NCBI RefSeq assembly: GCF_001975225.1
Contig: NZ_CP019445.1
Span: 4,582,999 to 4,646,998 of the forward strand
Origin: Kosakonia cowanii JCM 10956 = DSM 18146
GTDB taxonomy: Bacteria > Pseudomonadota > Gammaproteobacteria > Enterobacterales > Enterobacteriaceae
DNA length: 64,000 nt
Reading direction: 5' to 3'
Shown: positions 40,375 to 52,804 of the stretch, piece after piece
Layout of the letters: each line of letters starts with the position of its first letter
Numbering within the stretch: position 1 is the first letter of the stretch
Program-made: the position numbers and the translations under genes
Notes under the pieces: generated by a model
Told to the model about the DNA's origin: nothing
Database searches by the model: none
Seen by the model: the letters and a program-made list of their open reading frames with translations, nothing else

Positions 40375-40538
40375 TGCGCACCCTTATAAGCTGATCACTC
40401 GACGATGTTCAGTTTATTTATAACGGGAGTGAAAGCAGTAACGGTTTTATATACCAATTGGTGATTTGGAATCAGAAAAGAGTATAAGCAGAAAGGGGTA
40501 TAAGCCGGGTTGCCCCGGCCTGATGTGACGCGGGTTTG
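40375..40538 (-). promoter_or_regulatory. cysP promoter region and yfeX 3' hairpin
   Basis: The minus-strand segment upstream of cysP has AT-rich -10-like stretches (TATAAATAAACTG around 40413-40425), where CysB-dependent control is expected. At 40504-40519 a short GCCGGG/CCCGGC hairpin lies just past the yfeX stop, a weak terminator candidate without a T tract. Confidence 0.4.
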
Positions 40539-41438
40539 TTACAGGGCAAAGAGCCTGTCGAGTGCGGGTGCGAAGTAGTAACCACCGGTAACCGGGCGGG
40601 TAAAACGCAGCATGGCGTCGCGCTTGCCGTCACTGTCGCCGAACATGCTCAGCAGCTGCTGCTCAATGTTATAGAGCCGCGCGCTGTAGGTGCAGAAATA
40701 GAGGCCGTGGGTGCCGCTGGCCGTGCCATAGGGCAGGCTCTGGCGCACAATCTTCAGCCCCTTGCCCGCCTCTTTCAGATCGACACGCGAGAGATGGGAC
40801 GTTACCGGACGCACATCGGCGTCGATCTCTTCGTTATCCGCTTTGGTGCGCCCGATCATCATCTCCTGATCGCTGACGCTCATGCGATTAAGCTGCTTCA
40901 GGTTGTGCTCCCAGCGCTGCACCATCACATAGCTGCCGCCTGCGTCGACGCCGTCCTGGATAATCGCCACTTCACGGCGTATCTCTTCGCCGGCCGGGTT
41001 CTCGGTGCCGTCGACAAAACCGCTAAGATCGCGATCTTCCACCCAGCGGAAACCGTGCGTCTCCTCTTTCACCTCCAGCGCATCGCCAAAGGCAGCCAGC
41101 GCCGCCTGGGCAACAGAGAAGTTCACATCGTGACGCAGGGAGAGAATGTGGATCAGCACATCGTGCTGAGTAGCGGGCGCAAGGCCTTTGCCATAGGCGG
41201 GAAAATCTTTTAGCTCTTCAGCGCCCTGCCCGTTGCTTAATTCACGCCAGACGCGGGAACCAAACGCAACCACCGCGCCGAGCGCCGCGTCGGGGAACTG
41301 CAACTGGAAGTTTGCGAGCTTATCGGCAAACGCACGGCTGCCGGCACGCAGGGCATCGGCCTCCCCTTTTACGCTGGCCTCAATCCAAATTGCCGCACGG
41401 CAATGTTCCGGCAAAATGCCGCTCTGAACCTGGGACAT
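40539..41438 (-). CDS. yfeX: YfeX, DyP-type heme peroxidase
   Basis: A 299-residue cytosolic dye-decolourising-peroxidase-family hemoprotein matching E. coli YfeX. The distal GxxDG motif is in [16 protein letters not shown]; the conserved C-terminal block is [20 protein letters not shown]. Peroxidase and porphyrinogen-oxidising activities are reported for YfeX; a proposed deferrochelatase role is disputed. The ATG at 41438 matches the E. coli start and has GGAG upstream. In E. coli yfeX is followed by yfeY on the same strand, as here. Confidence 0.94.
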   Translation of the reverse strand: MSQVQSGILPEHCRAAIWIEASVKGEADALRAGSRAFADKLANFQLQFPDAALGAVVAFGSRVWRELSNGQGAEELKDFPAYGKGLAPATQHDVLIHILSLRHDVNFSVAQAALAAFGDALEVKEETHGFRWVEDRDLSGFVDGTENPAGEEIRREVAIIQDGVDAGGSYVMVQRWEHNLKQLNRMSVSDQEMMIGRTKADNEEIDADVRPVTSHLSRVDLKEAGKGLKIVRQSLPYGTASGTHGLYFCTYSARLYNIEQQLLSMFGDSDGKRDAMLRFTRPVTGGYYFAPALDRLFAL

Positions 41439-41518
41439 CACATCTCCTGAAAACTGACCACAAAAACGATGCGGCATTGTACCTGTTTTTGGGTCAGTAT
41501 CAGACTATTCTGATGCGA

Positions 41519-42094
41519 TTAGCGACGCCAGATGATCTTGCTCACTTTCCAGCTTTTCAGGGTGTCATCCGACGGCATTAAGCCATCCGGGCCGCTCCAG
41601 CTACCGCTGAAAAGATAGCTGATATGCTGGCTGTCGGGCGCTTTACACTCAATGCCGGAGATATCAGCGTCAGAGGCTTTCACGCAGTTGCCGAATGCTT
41701 TGTCATAGAGAGTGTTGAACGGCGCGCCGATTTTAACCCCTTTAGCGGTGGCAATGTCGGGATCGGTAACATCAATCCGGCTGACAACGCCGTTTTCACC
41801 ATTGACCACCAGCGCCAGCTGCTTCTCTTTCAGCGCTTCGAAATAGCGAACAATGGTGCCTTTATCGGTTTTCATGCCGCTGCGCAGGTGGTAATCGCCG
41901 CCTAACGCATCGCCAATCGCCTGTTCATTGAGCGGCGTGCTGGCTGTCAGGCCGCCAACGCCCTGCTCGTTGACTTCGAGGGAGGAACCAAACCAGTTCC
42001 AGGGATACGCGGCAGACCAGTTGACGGAGGCGAACGTCGAGCAGCCGGTTAACGCCAGCGGCAGCGCGATAAAAAACATACGCAGGGGTTTCAT
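41519..42094 (-). CDS. yfeY: YfeY lipoprotein (DUF1131)
   Basis: A 191-residue predicted outer-membrane lipoprotein. The signal MKPLRMFFIALPLALTGC has a good lipobox (LTGC, lipidated Cys18), and the residue after Cys is Ser, compatible with outer-membrane sorting. The body matches E. coli YfeY (SVNWSAAYPWNWFGSS to LKSWKVSKIIWRR). It is a sigma-E regulon member in E. coli; function is unknown. The start at 42094 is taken from the signal peptide; an earlier in-frame ATG is unsupported. Confidence 0.92.
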   Translation of the reverse strand: MKPLRMFFIALPLALTGCSTFASVNWSAAYPWNWFGSSLEVNEQGVGGLTASTPLNEQAIGDALGGDYHLRSGMKTDKGTIVRYFEALKEKQLALVVNGENGVVSRIDVTDPDIATAKGVKIGAPFNTLYDKAFGNCVKASDADISGIECKAPDSQHISYLFSGSWSGPDGLMPSDDTLKSWKVSKIIWRR

Positions 42095-42175
42095 GCACAA
42101 TTCCTTATATTGACCAAACGCCTGTTGGAGTGCCGAAAGTGAAAAAAGTGCCCTCCTCACAGCGAAAGGCCAGTT

Positions 42176-42601
42176 TCAGTACTCTTCATCTTCAATCAGG
42201 CGCTTGCCAAGATTAACGCTGTCGGTGTGTTCATACCCCAGGCGCTCATACATGCCGATCACCATCTCGTTATCGTCGCGCACCATCAGGTTAATCTTCG
42301 GGCAGCCGCGGGCAATCAACTTCTTCTCCAGCCGGCTGAGCAGCGCATTGGCGATGCCGCGACCGCGAAACTCCGGGTGAACGCCCAGGTAATATGCCGA
42401 ACCGCGATGGCCGTCATAACCGCCCATTACCGTTCCCACCACTTCGCCACCCACCTCTGCCACCAGGAAAAGGCTTACGTCATGATTGACCTTACGCTCA
42501 ATGTCCATCTCCGGATCGTTCCACGGGCGCAGCAGTTCACAGCGCTCCCAAAGCGTGATCACTTCTTCAAAATCTTCCTGCCGGAAAACACGTATCTCCA
42601 T
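42176..42601 (-). CDS. ypeA: YpeA, GNAT-family N-acetyltransferase
   Basis: A 141-residue GNAT acetyltransferase matching E. coli YpeA. The acetyl-CoA loop is in [20 protein letters not shown] (near residues 72-91), and the fold ends [20 protein letters not shown]. The ATG at 42601 gives [20 protein letters not shown], as in E. coli. The substrate is unknown. E. coli has yfeZ between yfeY and ypeA; no such gene is present in the 81-bp gap here. Divergent from amiA. Confidence 0.93.
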   Translation of the reverse strand: MEIRVFRQEDFEEVITLWERCELLRPWNDPEMDIERKVNHDVSLFLVAEVGGEVVGTVMGGYDGHRGSAYYLGVHPEFRGRGIANALLSRLEKKLIARGCPKINLMVRDDNEMVIGMYERLGYEHTDSVNLGKRLIEDEEY

Positions 42602-42813
42602 GATGTCCCCCATATTTTTCAGCTGTGTAAACGGTGATTATGGCCTGTGGCGCGCGGTTAGCCAATATCCAGCATCATCGCCGCTGAAAAATGGCATAAT
42701 GTCACTCTGTCACGTATTGAAATGAAAAGTAAAACAATAGTTCTTACGGACTGTCGTCACAGCAAACACGATACGCTATAACACCTGCCACCACGGATAA
42801 CCCATTTCAGGCT

Positions 42814-44588
<1,775 letters not shown>

Positions 44589-44597
44589 CGTTGATGT

Positions 44598-44632
44598 TGT
44601 AGGCCGGATAAGGCGCAGCCGCCATCCGGCAA
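44598..44632. repeat. REP element
   Basis: TTGTAGGCCGGATAAGGCGC...GCCATCCGGCAA is a REP palindrome just after the hemF stop. Confidence 0.9.
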
Positions 44633-44966
44633 GGGTGTTACCACGGTGGAATGGTTCCGTTCACCAGGCGCCGGGGAGTTTCATTAATCTCTTATGCGGT
44701 GAACGGGACAAGGGGGGGACCGCTCCCCCCTTGTCAATCCCCGCGGCCCCGCGAGGAAATCGGTGCTTCGCACTGCGCTCACCTCCCGCGTGCCTGACGG
44801 CGGCCGGCTCGACTCGACATCCTGTCTCGGTTCGCCTCTGTCCGCCATCCATGGCGTCCAGACCTTGTCATTCACGCTTCGGTTCGCCGATTTCAGCGGG
44901 GACACAACCCCTCGCTTTCATATTGCAGATAAAAACCGCACCGGTATCGCTGTAAGCGCGTTTTGG
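44633..44966. other. GC-rich gene-less spacer at the eut site, with hairpins
   Basis: It holds no convincing gene. A perfect 9-bp inverted repeat CCGTTCACC/GGTGAACGG spans roughly 44658-44706. A perfect hairpin with 10-bp arms (ACAAGGGGGG/CCCCCCTTGT, 7-nt loop) sits at 44708-44734 without a T tract. Short open frames exist on both strands, but composition and the lack of a good ribosome binding site argue against coding. In E. coli the eut operon lies between hemF and maeB, so this may be an intergenic repeat element or a deletion scar. Confidence 0.5.
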
Positions 44967-45050
44967 TAGGCCGGATAAGGCGTAGCCGCCATCCGGCAAT
45001 CGGTGCCGCAGAGATAATGCCGGATGGCGCTAACGCTTATCCGGCCTACG
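44967..45050. repeat. BIME: two REP elements in opposite orientation
   Basis: TAGGCCGGATAAGGCGTAGC...CATCCGGCAA (44967-44999) and TGCCGGATGGCGCTAACGCT...CCGGCCTACG (45018-45050) are inverted copies separated by 18 nt. They lie between convergent hemF and maeB, where they can act in transcript-end stabilisation. Confidence 0.92.
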
Positions 45051-45069
45051 AACCTCATCCTGCCGAAGG

Positions 45070-47349
45070 TTACAACGGCGCGGTCTGCGCCTCGACCACC
45101 GCTAACGCCACCATATTGACGATCCGCCGCACGGAGGCGATCGGCGTCAACACATGCACCGGCTTCGCCACCCCCATCAGCACCGGCCCGACGGTTACCC
45201 CTTCGGCGCTGGAAACCCGCAGCAGGTTGTAACTGATTCGCGCAGCTTCGACGTTCGGCATAATCAGGATATTCGCCGTCCCCTTCAGCGGGCTGTCGGG
45301 CATTCTGTCCTGACGAATTGACTCATCCAGCGCCGCATCGCCATGCATCTCGCCGTCAATCATCAACTCCGGTGCCCGCTCGCGTACCAGCGCTAAGGTC
45401 TCACGCATCTTCACCGCCGCTGGCGCGTTAGATGAGCCGTACTGGGAGTGCGAAAGCAGCGCCACGCGCGGTTCAATGCCGAAACGGCGCACCGTCTCCG
45501 CCGCCAGCAGGGTGATCTCTGCCAGCTGATCGGCGCTCGGATCTTCATTCACGTAGGTGTCGGCGATAAAGGTGTTGCCGCTTGGCAGCAGCAGCGCATT
45601 CATCGCGCCTGCGGCATGCACGCTGTCGCGATAACCAAAGATGTCGCGCACCACGCTGAAGTGCTCATGGTATTCGCCAATGGTGCCGCAGATCATCGCA
45701 TCCGCTTCACCGCGATGCACCATGATGGCACCAATCACCGTGGTGTTAGCGATCACCGCACGCTGCGCCTGCTCCTGCGTCACGCCCCGGCGCTTCATGA
45801 TGTTGAAGTACTCCGTCCAGTACTCTTTAAAGCGCGGGTCGGACTCGTTATTCACAATCTCAAAGTCCGCACCGGCGCGAATTTGCAGCCCCAGCTTCTG
45901 AATGCGCATCTCAATCACGCTCGGGCGACCGATGAGAATCGGTTTCGCCAGCCCCAGCGTCACCAGCTCCTGGGTGGCATGCAGCACGCGCGGCTCCTCC
46001 CCTTCCGTCAGCACCACGCGCTTCGGCGCGCTGCGGGCCTGGGAGAAGATCGGCTTCATAAACAGGTTGGTTTTATAGACAAACTCGGCGAGCTTATCGA
46101 CATAAGCGTCGAAATCGCTAATCGGCCGCGTCGCCACGCCGGACTCCATCGCCGCCTTTGCCACCGCCGGCGCGATTTTGACAATCAAACGCGGGTCGAA
46201 GGGTTTCGGGATCAGGTAATCAGGCCCAAAGCTGAGATCCTGATCGCCATAGGCCGAGGCCACCACTTCGCTCTGCTCGGCGTGTGCCAGCTCGGCGATG
46301 GCATGAACCGCCGCCAGCTTCATCTCTTCGTTGATCGCCGTTGCGCCAACATCCAGCGCGCCACGGAAGATAAAGGGGAAGCAGAGCACGTTGTTGACCT
46401 GGTTGGGGTAGTCCGATCGGCCGGTGCAGATAATCGCATCCGGGCGCACCGATTTTGCCAGATCCGGCAGGATCTCCGGCTCCGGGTTGGCCAGCGCAAG
46501 GATCAGCGGCTGGCGCGCCATCTCTTTCACCATCTCCGGGGTCAGCACTTTTGGCCCCGAGCAGCCAAGGAAGATATCCGCGCCCGCCACCACTTCTGCC
46601 AGCGTGCGTTTGCCGCTGTCCTCCACCGCATAGGCGGCTTTGGTCTCTGCCATGTTTGGCTCGCGGTCTTTGTAGATCACCCCTTTCGAGTCACAGACCA
46701 CAATGTTGTGTTTCTGCATCCCGAGCGCCACCAGCAGGTTCATACAGGCGATGGCCGCCGCGCCCGCGCCGGAAACCACCATGCGCACGTCAGAGAGGTT
46801 CTTTTCCACTACCCGCAGGCCATTGAGAATAGCGGCGGTGCTGATGATCGCCGTGCCGTGCTGATCGTCATGGAACACCGGAATGTTCATGCGCTCACGC
46901 AGTTTCGCCTCAATGTAGAAGCACTCCGGCGCTTTAATATCTTCCAGGTTAATGCCGCCGAAGGTCGGCTCCAGCGCGGCGACCACGTCAATCAGTTTGT
47001 CGGGATCCTGCTCGTCAACTTCGATATCGAACACATCAATACCGGCGAATTTCTTAAACAGAACGCCTTTGCCCTCCATCACCGGCTTACCGGCGAGCGC
47101 GCCGATATTGCCAAGGCCGAGCACGGCGGTGCCGTTGGAGATAACGGCCACCAGATTGCCGCGCGCGGTGTATTTGTAGGCTGCCAGCGGGTCTTTCTCA
47201 ATTTCCAGACAGGGAGCGGCAACACCGGGCGAGTACGCCAGCGCCAGGTCGCGCTGGGTCGCCAGCGGTTTGGTGGGGGAAACCTGAATCTTACCCGGGC
47301 GAGGAAACTCGTGAAAATCGAGGGCACTCTGTTTTAATTGGTCGTCCAT
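45070..47349 (-). CDS. maeB: NADP+-dependent malic enzyme MaeB
   Basis: Decarboxylates malate to pyruvate with NADP+, supplying NADPH and linking the TCA cycle to gluconeogenesis. It is 759 residues, as in E. coli. The N-terminal malic enzyme domain (about 1-430) has [20 protein letters not shown], the [10 protein letters not shown] metal-binding region and NAD-fold [16 protein letters not shown]. The C-terminal phosphotransacetylase-like domain (about 430-759) acts as an allosteric module. Divergent from talA. Confidence 0.96.
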   Translation of the reverse strand: MDDQLKQSALDFHEFPRPGKIQVSPTKPLATQRDLALAYSPGVAAPCLEIEKDPLAAYKYTARGNLVAVISNGTAVLGLGNIGALAGKPVMEGKGVLFKKFAGIDVFDIEVDEQDPDKLIDVVAALEPTFGGINLEDIKAPECFYIEAKLRERMNIPVFHDDQHGTAIISTAAILNGLRVVEKNLSDVRMVVSGAGAAAIACMNLLVALGMQKHNIVVCDSKGVIYKDREPNMAETKAAYAVEDSGKRTLAEVVAGADIFLGCSGPKVLTPEMVKEMARQPLILALANPEPEILPDLAKSVRPDAIICTGRSDYPNQVNNVLCFPFIFRGALDVGATAINEEMKLAAVHAIAELAHAEQSEVVASAYGDQDLSFGPDYLIPKPFDPRLIVKIAPAVAKAAMESGVATRPISDFDAYVDKLAEFVYKTNLFMKPIFSQARSAPKRVVLTEGEEPRVLHATQELVTLGLAKPILIGRPSVIEMRIQKLGLQIRAGADFEIVNNESDPRFKEYWTEYFNIMKRRGVTQEQAQRAVIANTTVIGAIMVHRGEADAMICGTIGEYHEHFSVVRDIFGYRDSVHAAGAMNALLLPSGNTFIADTYVNEDPSADQLAEITLLAAETVRRFGIEPRVALLSHSQYGSSNAPAAVKMRETLALVRERAPELMIDGEMHGDAALDESIRQDRMPDSPLKGTANILIMPNVEAARISYNLLRVSSAEGVTVGPVLMGVAKPVHVLTPIASVRRIVNMVALAVVEAQTAPL

Positions 47350-47635
47350 TAGATGTTCCTTTCACGTTGCTTTCAGCGTCAAGAGTGTTAACGCGTGATG
47401 ACACTCCAATGCACCGACCAGTATGGCCTTTGTCGGCAGCATAAACTTTGAAGGTCGCCATACTCTGACCATCGCATCAACAAAACTGTTACGTATATCT
47501 CCCATCTTTGTTACCTGCTGCAAAACCCCGTAAAGGGCTGCGTCTGCTATGCTTTTTTGTTATGCAGCTCTCATCCTGACAACAGCGCGATGCGACGCGC
47601 GTAAATAACACACTGCTTTTTAAGGAGTTATCTTC

Positions 47636-48586
47636 ATGAATTATTTAGACGGCCTGAAACAGTTCACCACCGTAGTGGCGGACAGCGGCGACATCGAATC
47701 CATTCGCCATTACCAGCCGGAAGATGCCACCACCAACCCCTCCCTGCTGCTGAAGGCCGCTGGGCTGGGCCACTTTTCCCATCTGGTCGACGACGCGCTG
47801 GAGTATGGCAAAGCGCGCGGCAAAACCCAGGAGCAGCAGGTCGCGGAAGCGAGCGACAAACTGGCGGTCAATATCGGTGCGGAAATTCTGAAAAGCATTC
47901 CGGGCCGCGTCTCCACTGAAGTCGATGCGCGTCTCTCCTACGACAAAGAGAAGAGCATTGCCAAAGCACGCCGTATCGTTGAGCTTTACCAGGAGCAGGG
48001 GATCGATAAGTCACGCATTCTGATCAAACTTGCCTCCACGTGGGAAGGTATCCGCGCGGCGGAAGAGCTGCAAAAAGAGGGTATCGACTGTAACCTGACG
48101 CTGCTCTTCTCCTTTGCGCAGGCGCGTGCCTGTGCCGAAGCGGGCGTCTATCTGATTTCGCCGTTCGTCGGGCGCATCTACGACTGGTACAACGACCGCA
48201 AACCGATGGACCCGTACGTGGTGGATGAAGATCCGGGCGTCAAATCCGTACGTAATATCTATGACTACTACAAACAGCACCGGTACGAGACCATCGTGAT
48301 GGGCGCCAGCTTCCGCCGCGTCGAGCAGATCCTTGCCCTCGCCGGCTGTGACCGTCTCACCATCTCGCCTGCCCTGCTGCAAGAGTTGCAGGAGCATGAA
48401 GGCACCGTCGAGCGCAAACTGGTGCCGTCGTCCCAGACCTTCTCGCGCCAGGCGAAAATGACCGAAGCGGAGTTCCGCTGGGAACATAATCTCGACCCAA
48501 TGGCGGTTGAGAAACTCTCTGACGGCATCCGCCAGTTCGCCGTCGACCAGCGCAAACTCGAAGATCTGCTTGCTGCCAAACTTTAA
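47636..48586 (+). CDS. talA: Transaldolase A TalA
   Basis: Pentose-phosphate enzyme transferring dihydroxyacetone units. It is 316 residues. The Schiff-base lysine lies in [20 protein letters not shown] and the substrate-binding region in [17 protein letters not shown]. Assigned to TalA rather than TalB because of its coupling to tktB 21 nt downstream, the E. coli arrangement. AAGGAG lies about 8 nt upstream of the ATG. The talA-tktB operon is RpoS- and CreBC-controlled in E. coli. Confidence 0.95.
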   Translation: MNYLDGLKQFTTVVADSGDIESIRHYQPEDATTNPSLLLKAAGLGHFSHLVDDALEYGKARGKTQEQQVAEASDKLAVNIGAEILKSIPGRVSTEVDARLSYDKEKSIAKARRIVELYQEQGIDKSRILIKLASTWEGIRAAEELQKEGIDCNLTLLFSFAQARACAEAGVYLISPFVGRIYDWYNDRKPMDPYVVDEDPGVKSVRNIYDYYKQHRYETIVMGASFRRVEQILALAGCDRLTISPALLQELQEHEGTVERKLVPSSQTFSRQAKMTEAEFRWEHNLDPMAVEKLSDGIRQFAVDQRKLEDLLAAKL

Positions 48587-48607
48587 CCTTTTGCCACGGA
48601 GTGAACT

Positions 48608-50602
48608 ATGTCCCGTAAAGAGCTTGCTAACGCCATTCGCGCCCTGAGTATGGACGCGGTGCAAAAAGCCAATTCCGGCCACCCCGGTGCGCCAATGGGG
48701 ATGGCGGATATCGCGGAAGTGCTGTGGAACGACTTTCTGCAACACAACCCGGCCGACCCGACCTGGTACAACCGCGACCGCTTTATTCTCTCCAACGGTC
48801 ACGCCTCGATGCTGCTCTACAGCCTGCTGCACCTCAGCGGCTATGACCTGCCGATCGAAGAGTTGAAGAACTTCCGTCAGTTGCACTCCAAAACGCCGGG
48901 CCACCCGGAAATTGGCTACACGCCGGGCGTAGAAACCACCACCGGCCCGCTGGGCCAGGGGCTGGCGAACGCCGTCGGTCTGGCAATTGCCGAGCGCACG
49001 CTGGCGGCGCAGTTTAACCGTCCGGGCCATGACATTGTTGATCACTACACCTATGTCTTTATGGGCGACGGCTGTCTGATGGAGGGGATCTCCCACGAAG
49101 TCTGCTCGCTGGCGGGCACGCTGGGCTTAGGCAAACTGATTGGCTTCTACGATCACAACGGCATCTCCATTGATGGCGAAACCGAAGGCTGGTTTACCGA
49201 TGACACCGCCAAACGCTTCGAAGCCTATAACTGGCATGTGATCAGCGAAGTGGATGGTCACTCTGCGGAAGCAGTGAAAAAGGCCATTGAAGAGGCGCAG
49301 CAGGTCAAAGATAAGCCGACGCTGATTATCTGCCGCACGGTGATTGGTTTTGGCTCGCCGAACAAAGCGGGCAAAGAGGAGTCCCACGGTGCGGCGCTCG
49401 GCGATGAAGAAGTGGCGCTGACCCGCAAACAGCTTGGCTGGAACTACGGTCCGTTCGAGATCCCGAAAGAGATCTATCAGGCGTGGGATGCTCACGATCG
49501 CGGTGCGAAAGCCCAGCAGTCGTGGAATGAGAAACTGGCAGCGTGGGAGAAAGAGTTCCCGGATCTGGCAGCCGAATTCAAGCGCCGCATGAGCGGTGGA
49601 CTGCCGGAGAACTGGGAGCAGCTCACCTCCGAGTACATCAACAACCTGCAGGCCAACCCGGCGAAAATCGCCAGCCGTAAGGCATCACAAAACACCCTTA
49701 ACAGCTATGGCCCGGTGCTGCCGGAACTGCTTGGCGGCTCGGCGGATCTGGCGCCAAGTAACCTCACCATCTGGTCAGGCTCCACCTCGATTAAAGAGGA
49801 TGCCGCCGGGAACTACATTCACTACGGTGTGCGTGAGTTCGGCATGACGGCAATTGCTAACGGCATCGCCCACCACGGCGGTTTCGTGCCCTACACTGCA
49901 ACCTTCCTGATGTTCGTTGAGTATGCCCGCAACGCGGCGCGTATGGCGGCGCTGATGAAAGCGCGGCAGATCATGGTCTACACCCATGACTCAATCGGCC
50001 TTGGCGAAGATGGCCCGACGCACCAGGCGGTTGAGCAGATTGCCAGCCTGCGTCTGACGCCAAACTTCAGCACCTGGCGCCCCTGTGACCAGGTGGAAGC
50101 GGCAGTTGGCTGGAAACTGGCGATTGAGCGCCATAACGGCCCGACAGCGCTGATCCTCTCACGTCAGAACCTTGCCCAGATGGAGCGAACCCCGGAGCAG
50201 GTCAAGGCGATCAGCAAAGGCGGTTATATCCTGAAAGATAGCGACGGCAAGCCGGATCTGATCCTGATTGCTACCGGCTCTGAAATGGAGATCACCATGA
50301 AGGCCGCTGAGCAACTGAGCAGCGAAGGCGTGAAGGTGCGGGTAGTTTCGCTGCCTTCCACGGATATCTTTGATGCCCAGGATGAAGCGTGGCGCGAATC
50401 GGTGCTGCCATCGGATGTCAGCGCGCGCGTCGCGGTAGAAGCCGGGATTGCCGATTACTGGTACAAGTATGTTGGTCTGAAGGGCGCGATTGTCGGCATG
50501 ACCGGCTATGGCGAGTCCGCGCCGGCGGAGAAACTCTTCCCTTACTTCGGCTTTACCGTTGAGAACATCGTGGCGAAAGCCAAAGCGGTTCTTAAGAAGT
50601 AA
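48608..50602 (+). CDS. tktB: Transketolase 2 TktB
   Basis: Thiamine-diphosphate enzyme of the pentose phosphate pathway. It is 664 residues (E. coli TktB 667). The TPP-binding GDG motif is [19 protein letters not shown], and the transketolase signature is [20 protein letters not shown]. The second-domain TPP contact ([20 protein letters not shown]) is intact. Assigned to tktB by operon position after talA. Confidence 0.95.
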   Translation: MSRKELANAIRALSMDAVQKANSGHPGAPMGMADIAEVLWNDFLQHNPADPTWYNRDRFILSNGHASMLLYSLLHLSGYDLPIEELKNFRQLHSKTPGHPEIGYTPGVETTTGPLGQGLANAVGLAIAERTLAAQFNRPGHDIVDHYTYVFMGDGCLMEGISHEVCSLAGTLGLGKLIGFYDHNGISIDGETEGWFTDDTAKRFEAYNWHVISEVDGHSAEAVKKAIEEAQQVKDKPTLIICRTVIGFGSPNKAGKEESHGAALGDEEVALTRKQLGWNYGPFEIPKEIYQAWDAHDRGAKAQQSWNEKLAAWEKEFPDLAAEFKRRMSGGLPENWEQLTSEYINNLQANPAKIASRKASQNTLNSYGPVLPELLGGSADLAPSNLTIWSGSTSIKEDAAGNYIHYGVREFGMTAIANGIAHHGGFVPYTATFLMFVEYARNAARMAALMKARQIMVYTHDSIGLGEDGPTHQAVEQIASLRLTPNFSTWRPCDQVEAAVGWKLAIERHNGPTALILSRQNLAQMERTPEQVKAISKGGYILKDSDGKPDLILIATGSEMEITMKAAEQLSSEGVKVRVVSLPSTDIFDAQDEAWRESVLPSDVSARVAVEAGIADYWYKYVGLKGAIVGMTGYGESAPAEKLFPYFGFTVENIVAKAKAVLKK

Positions 50603-50607
50603 TCTTC

Positions 50608-50640
50608 AGGCGCGCCCGCTTCGGCAGGCGCGCTTTCTCT
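50608..50640 (+). terminator. Terminator of talA-tktB
   Basis: GCGCGCC/GGCGCGC arms surround a TTCG-type loop, followed by TTTCTCTTATTT. It also serves the convergent gene. Confidence 0.75.
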
Positions 50641-51572
50641 TATTTCACTACCTGCAACGCTTCGCTCTCTTGCGGCGTGACAATCTCTTCCTGCTTCTCA
50701 TCCCATAGCGCTTTTTTCACCAGCACAAAGCCCGGATGCTGGGGATCGCGCTTCACCAGCGCGGCAGCGTCGTCATCTTCCTGCACATTGCTGTTATAGG
50801 GGAAGGAGGGCACGGATTTAATCCACTCTCCCTGCTGGATATCGTAGACGTAGACCACGTTCCACGCGCTGGTCCACCATTGCGGGAAGATCACCACCCG
50901 ATCGCGACCGCTGTCGTCAAGACCGGAGAGCGTCTCTACGGTGGCGCCAATACACTGCGGCAGCGTGGCAGGTTTGATAGCCGGGTTGCTGCTCCACAGC
51001 GAGCAGTCGCAGTCGCCCTCTTGCGTACAGCTGCCACCAGAGTGCGGATCGCGGGCACTGACCCACACCGTCTCTTTCGTAACGCCGTCGAATTTGCCCT
51101 TAGTCAGCGCGCCCTGCACCGCCGCCTCTTTCTGATTCAGGCGGGTAAGCAGATCCGTTTCGCCGCTGATGCGCCAGCCCGCCGGTTGATGCTGGAGGGT
51201 TAACTGCGCGGGGTAATTTTTAAGCTTGTCAGCCTCCAGCCCGGCCTGTTTGACAAAATCGACCTCAACATTGCCCGTGCTGCTTTCATTGATATCAAGC
51301 GTGGTGATGATGCGCTGGGTGAAGTGCGGCGCGCGGGCAGCGAAATCCTGCTGCTTGTGCAGCACCGCGTCGCGGGAGAGGTTTTCACCAAACCAGTTCA
51401 CCTGGTCGGCATAGAGATCGCTTGCATCGGCCTTGCCGTTGAGATGGCTGTTCCAGCGCTCAACCTGCGCAGCGATGGCCTTATTGTCGGCGGCGGTAAG
51501 TTCAGCTCTGGCAGGCAGAGCGGCGATAAAAGCCAGGCTTAAGGCAAGCCATGGCGTAAACAGAGGTTTCAT
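50640..51572 (-). CDS. Exported protein of unknown function
   Basis: A 310-residue protein not recognised. It has a Sec signal peptide (MKPLFTPWLALSLAFIAALP, cleavage after ARA). Residues about 25-150 look like an NTF2/SnoaL-type fold (LTAADNKAIAAQVERWNSHL, with paired aromatic/acidic segments). A second domain has a Cys-rich insert (GGSCTQEGDCDCSLWSS) and beta-rich stretches (DRVVIFPQWWTSAWNVVYVY). Periplasmic location is likely, with disulfides possible among the Cys cluster. It is inserted between tktB and ypfG, which are adjacent in E. coli. GGGAAGGGAAT precedes the ATG. Confidence 0.75.
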   Translation of the reverse strand: MKPLFTPWLALSLAFIAALPARAELTAADNKAIAAQVERWNSHLNGKADASDLYADQVNWFGENLSRDAVLHKQQDFAARAPHFTQRIITTLDINESSTGNVEVDFVKQAGLEADKLKNYPAQLTLQHQPAGWRISGETDLLTRLNQKEAAVQGALTKGKFDGVTKETVWVSARDPHSGGSCTQEGDCDCSLWSSNPAIKPATLPQCIGATVETLSGLDDSGRDRVVIFPQWWTSAWNVVYVYDIQQGEWIKSVPSFPYNSNVQEDDDAAALVKRDPQHPGFVLVKKALWDEKQEEIVTPQESEALQVVK

Positions 51573-51637
51573 TATTCCCTTCCCGATTGCGGTGTGCGGG
51601 CGGATTATAATGAGCGCGGGGCGGTTTCGTCACTCGC

Positions 51638-52681
51638 TTATCGCGTGACCCACAAAGTTGGCCATGAATCCGGGCCGTGCCAGCTGTCGCAGGTTGGCTC
51701 CTGGGCGTAACGCACGAGGCGGAAATTCTGCCCGTCGAAACGCCAGCGGCTGGCGACGCCGCAGTCTGCGAGGCCTCGCCCTTTCGCCAGCGTTGTCAGC
51801 TCGCGGCTCTTCTCATTAAACGAGGCATTCATCAGCTCCATCTCGCTGTTGCCGTTATCCGGGGAGAAGGGCAGGCGCAGACGCACCAGGCGGGAGATAA
51901 ACGGTTTTTGCCGCGAGACAAGCCAGGCGAGATCGACCACGTTGTAAGCGCCCGCTTCGCAATCAATCATCAGCAGCGCTTTGTCATTGGTCAGAGCATA
52001 GACCCGTACCTGGCGGCGCGCCGGGTCGAGGGAGCACTGGGTGTTGCTCATTCGCCAGTTGCCGTAATCAAGCAGATCGTTGAGTTGCTGGTGGGTTAAG
52101 GGCGCGGGGGCCGCAGTGGGGTGAACAACCTCTTTTAAGGCGGGCGCAGGCGGCACGCTCAGCGGCGGGCTGACCCCTTTTTTGATCCACGCCGTTTTAC
52201 TGCCGACACGCTTTTGCTGCGCGTCAATAAACAGCAGCGCGGCTTTCAGCCCGGCGAGTGAAATACGCCCCTGCCCGCTCTGCAAGGTAATGGTCTGCCC
52301 CTCCTGGATAGTCTCCAGCAGCGCGGCAACGGTTTGCGGGTTGCTGGTCATCAGATGCCACGGCGCGATCTTCCACTCCGTATTGGCCATCTTCAGCGGT
52401 TGACCATCAAGCAGCAGTCGCCCGGCAATCGGCGGCGCTTTGCCCGCCGGAATACCGATGCCGCCGAGATCGATGCGCAGCGCAGCATCGGCACGCGCCC
52501 CGGCGCTGCGCTCAAGGCTCATCACCAGCCCGGCGTGTTCGCCAATATTGCGCGCTACGCAAAAATTCTGGTTATTACAGGTAACTTGCCAGTCGGAGAA
52601 GGTTTTCTGTGCGGGCGCGGCCCATAGAGCGGGTGCGGTGCAAAGACCGAAAAGGAGAGTGAGTACGCTGCGATAACGCAT
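51638..52681 (-). CDS. ypfG: YpfG, exported DUF1176 protein
   Basis: A 347-residue periplasmic protein matching E. coli YpfG, with signal peptide MRYRSVLTLLFGLCTAPALW and mature start near APAQKTFSDWQVTCNNQNFC. Conserved blocks: LKAALLFIDAQQKRVGSKTAW, KKGVSPPLSVPPAPALKEV and WRFDGQNFRLVRYAQEPTCD. The start at 52681 is set by the signal peptide; an upstream in-frame ATG adds a non-signal extension. Function is unknown. Confidence 0.92.
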   Translation of the reverse strand: MRYRSVLTLLFGLCTAPALWAAPAQKTFSDWQVTCNNQNFCVARNIGEHAGLVMSLERSAGARADAALRIDLGGIGIPAGKAPPIAGRLLLDGQPLKMANTEWKIAPWHLMTSNPQTVAALLETIQEGQTITLQSGQGRISLAGLKAALLFIDAQQKRVGSKTAWIKKGVSPPLSVPPAPALKEVVHPTAAPAPLTHQQLNDLLDYGNWRMSNTQCSLDPARRQVRVYALTNDKALLMIDCEAGAYNVVDLAWLVSRQKPFISRLVRLRLPFSPDNGNSEMELMNASFNEKSRELTTLAKGRGLADCGVASRWRFDGQNFRLVRYAQEPTCDSWHGPDSWPTLWVTR

Positions 52682-52804
52682 GAATGGTGCAACCCCGGAA
52701 GAATAGACGCAAAACTGGCGTATCTTTACTCCCGCGGTTGACCGGCTCAATCGGATTTATCGGATAGCTTCATGCGAAAGTTGGTAGGGGGTAGAAAAAG
52801 CGCG

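Noticed and set aside
40539..41438. yfeX as an iron-releasing deferrochelatase
   Set aside because: The sequence supports only a DyP peroxidase fold; the deferrochelatase role is disputed in the literature and cannot be read from sequence.
44635..44955. 106-codon plus-strand frame and a 68-codon frame at 44763-44969 in the hemF-maeB gap
   Set aside because: No ribosome binding site, unusual Pro/Ser/Arg composition, REP-flanked spacer and no recognised family. Kept only as part of the gene-less spacer description.
45448..47337. 629-codon open frame on the plus strand
   Set aside because: It is exactly antisense to maeB, an unmistakable full-length gene; long antisense frames are expected in GC-rich coding DNA. 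The translation is rich in His, Arg and Gln, with no family resemblance.
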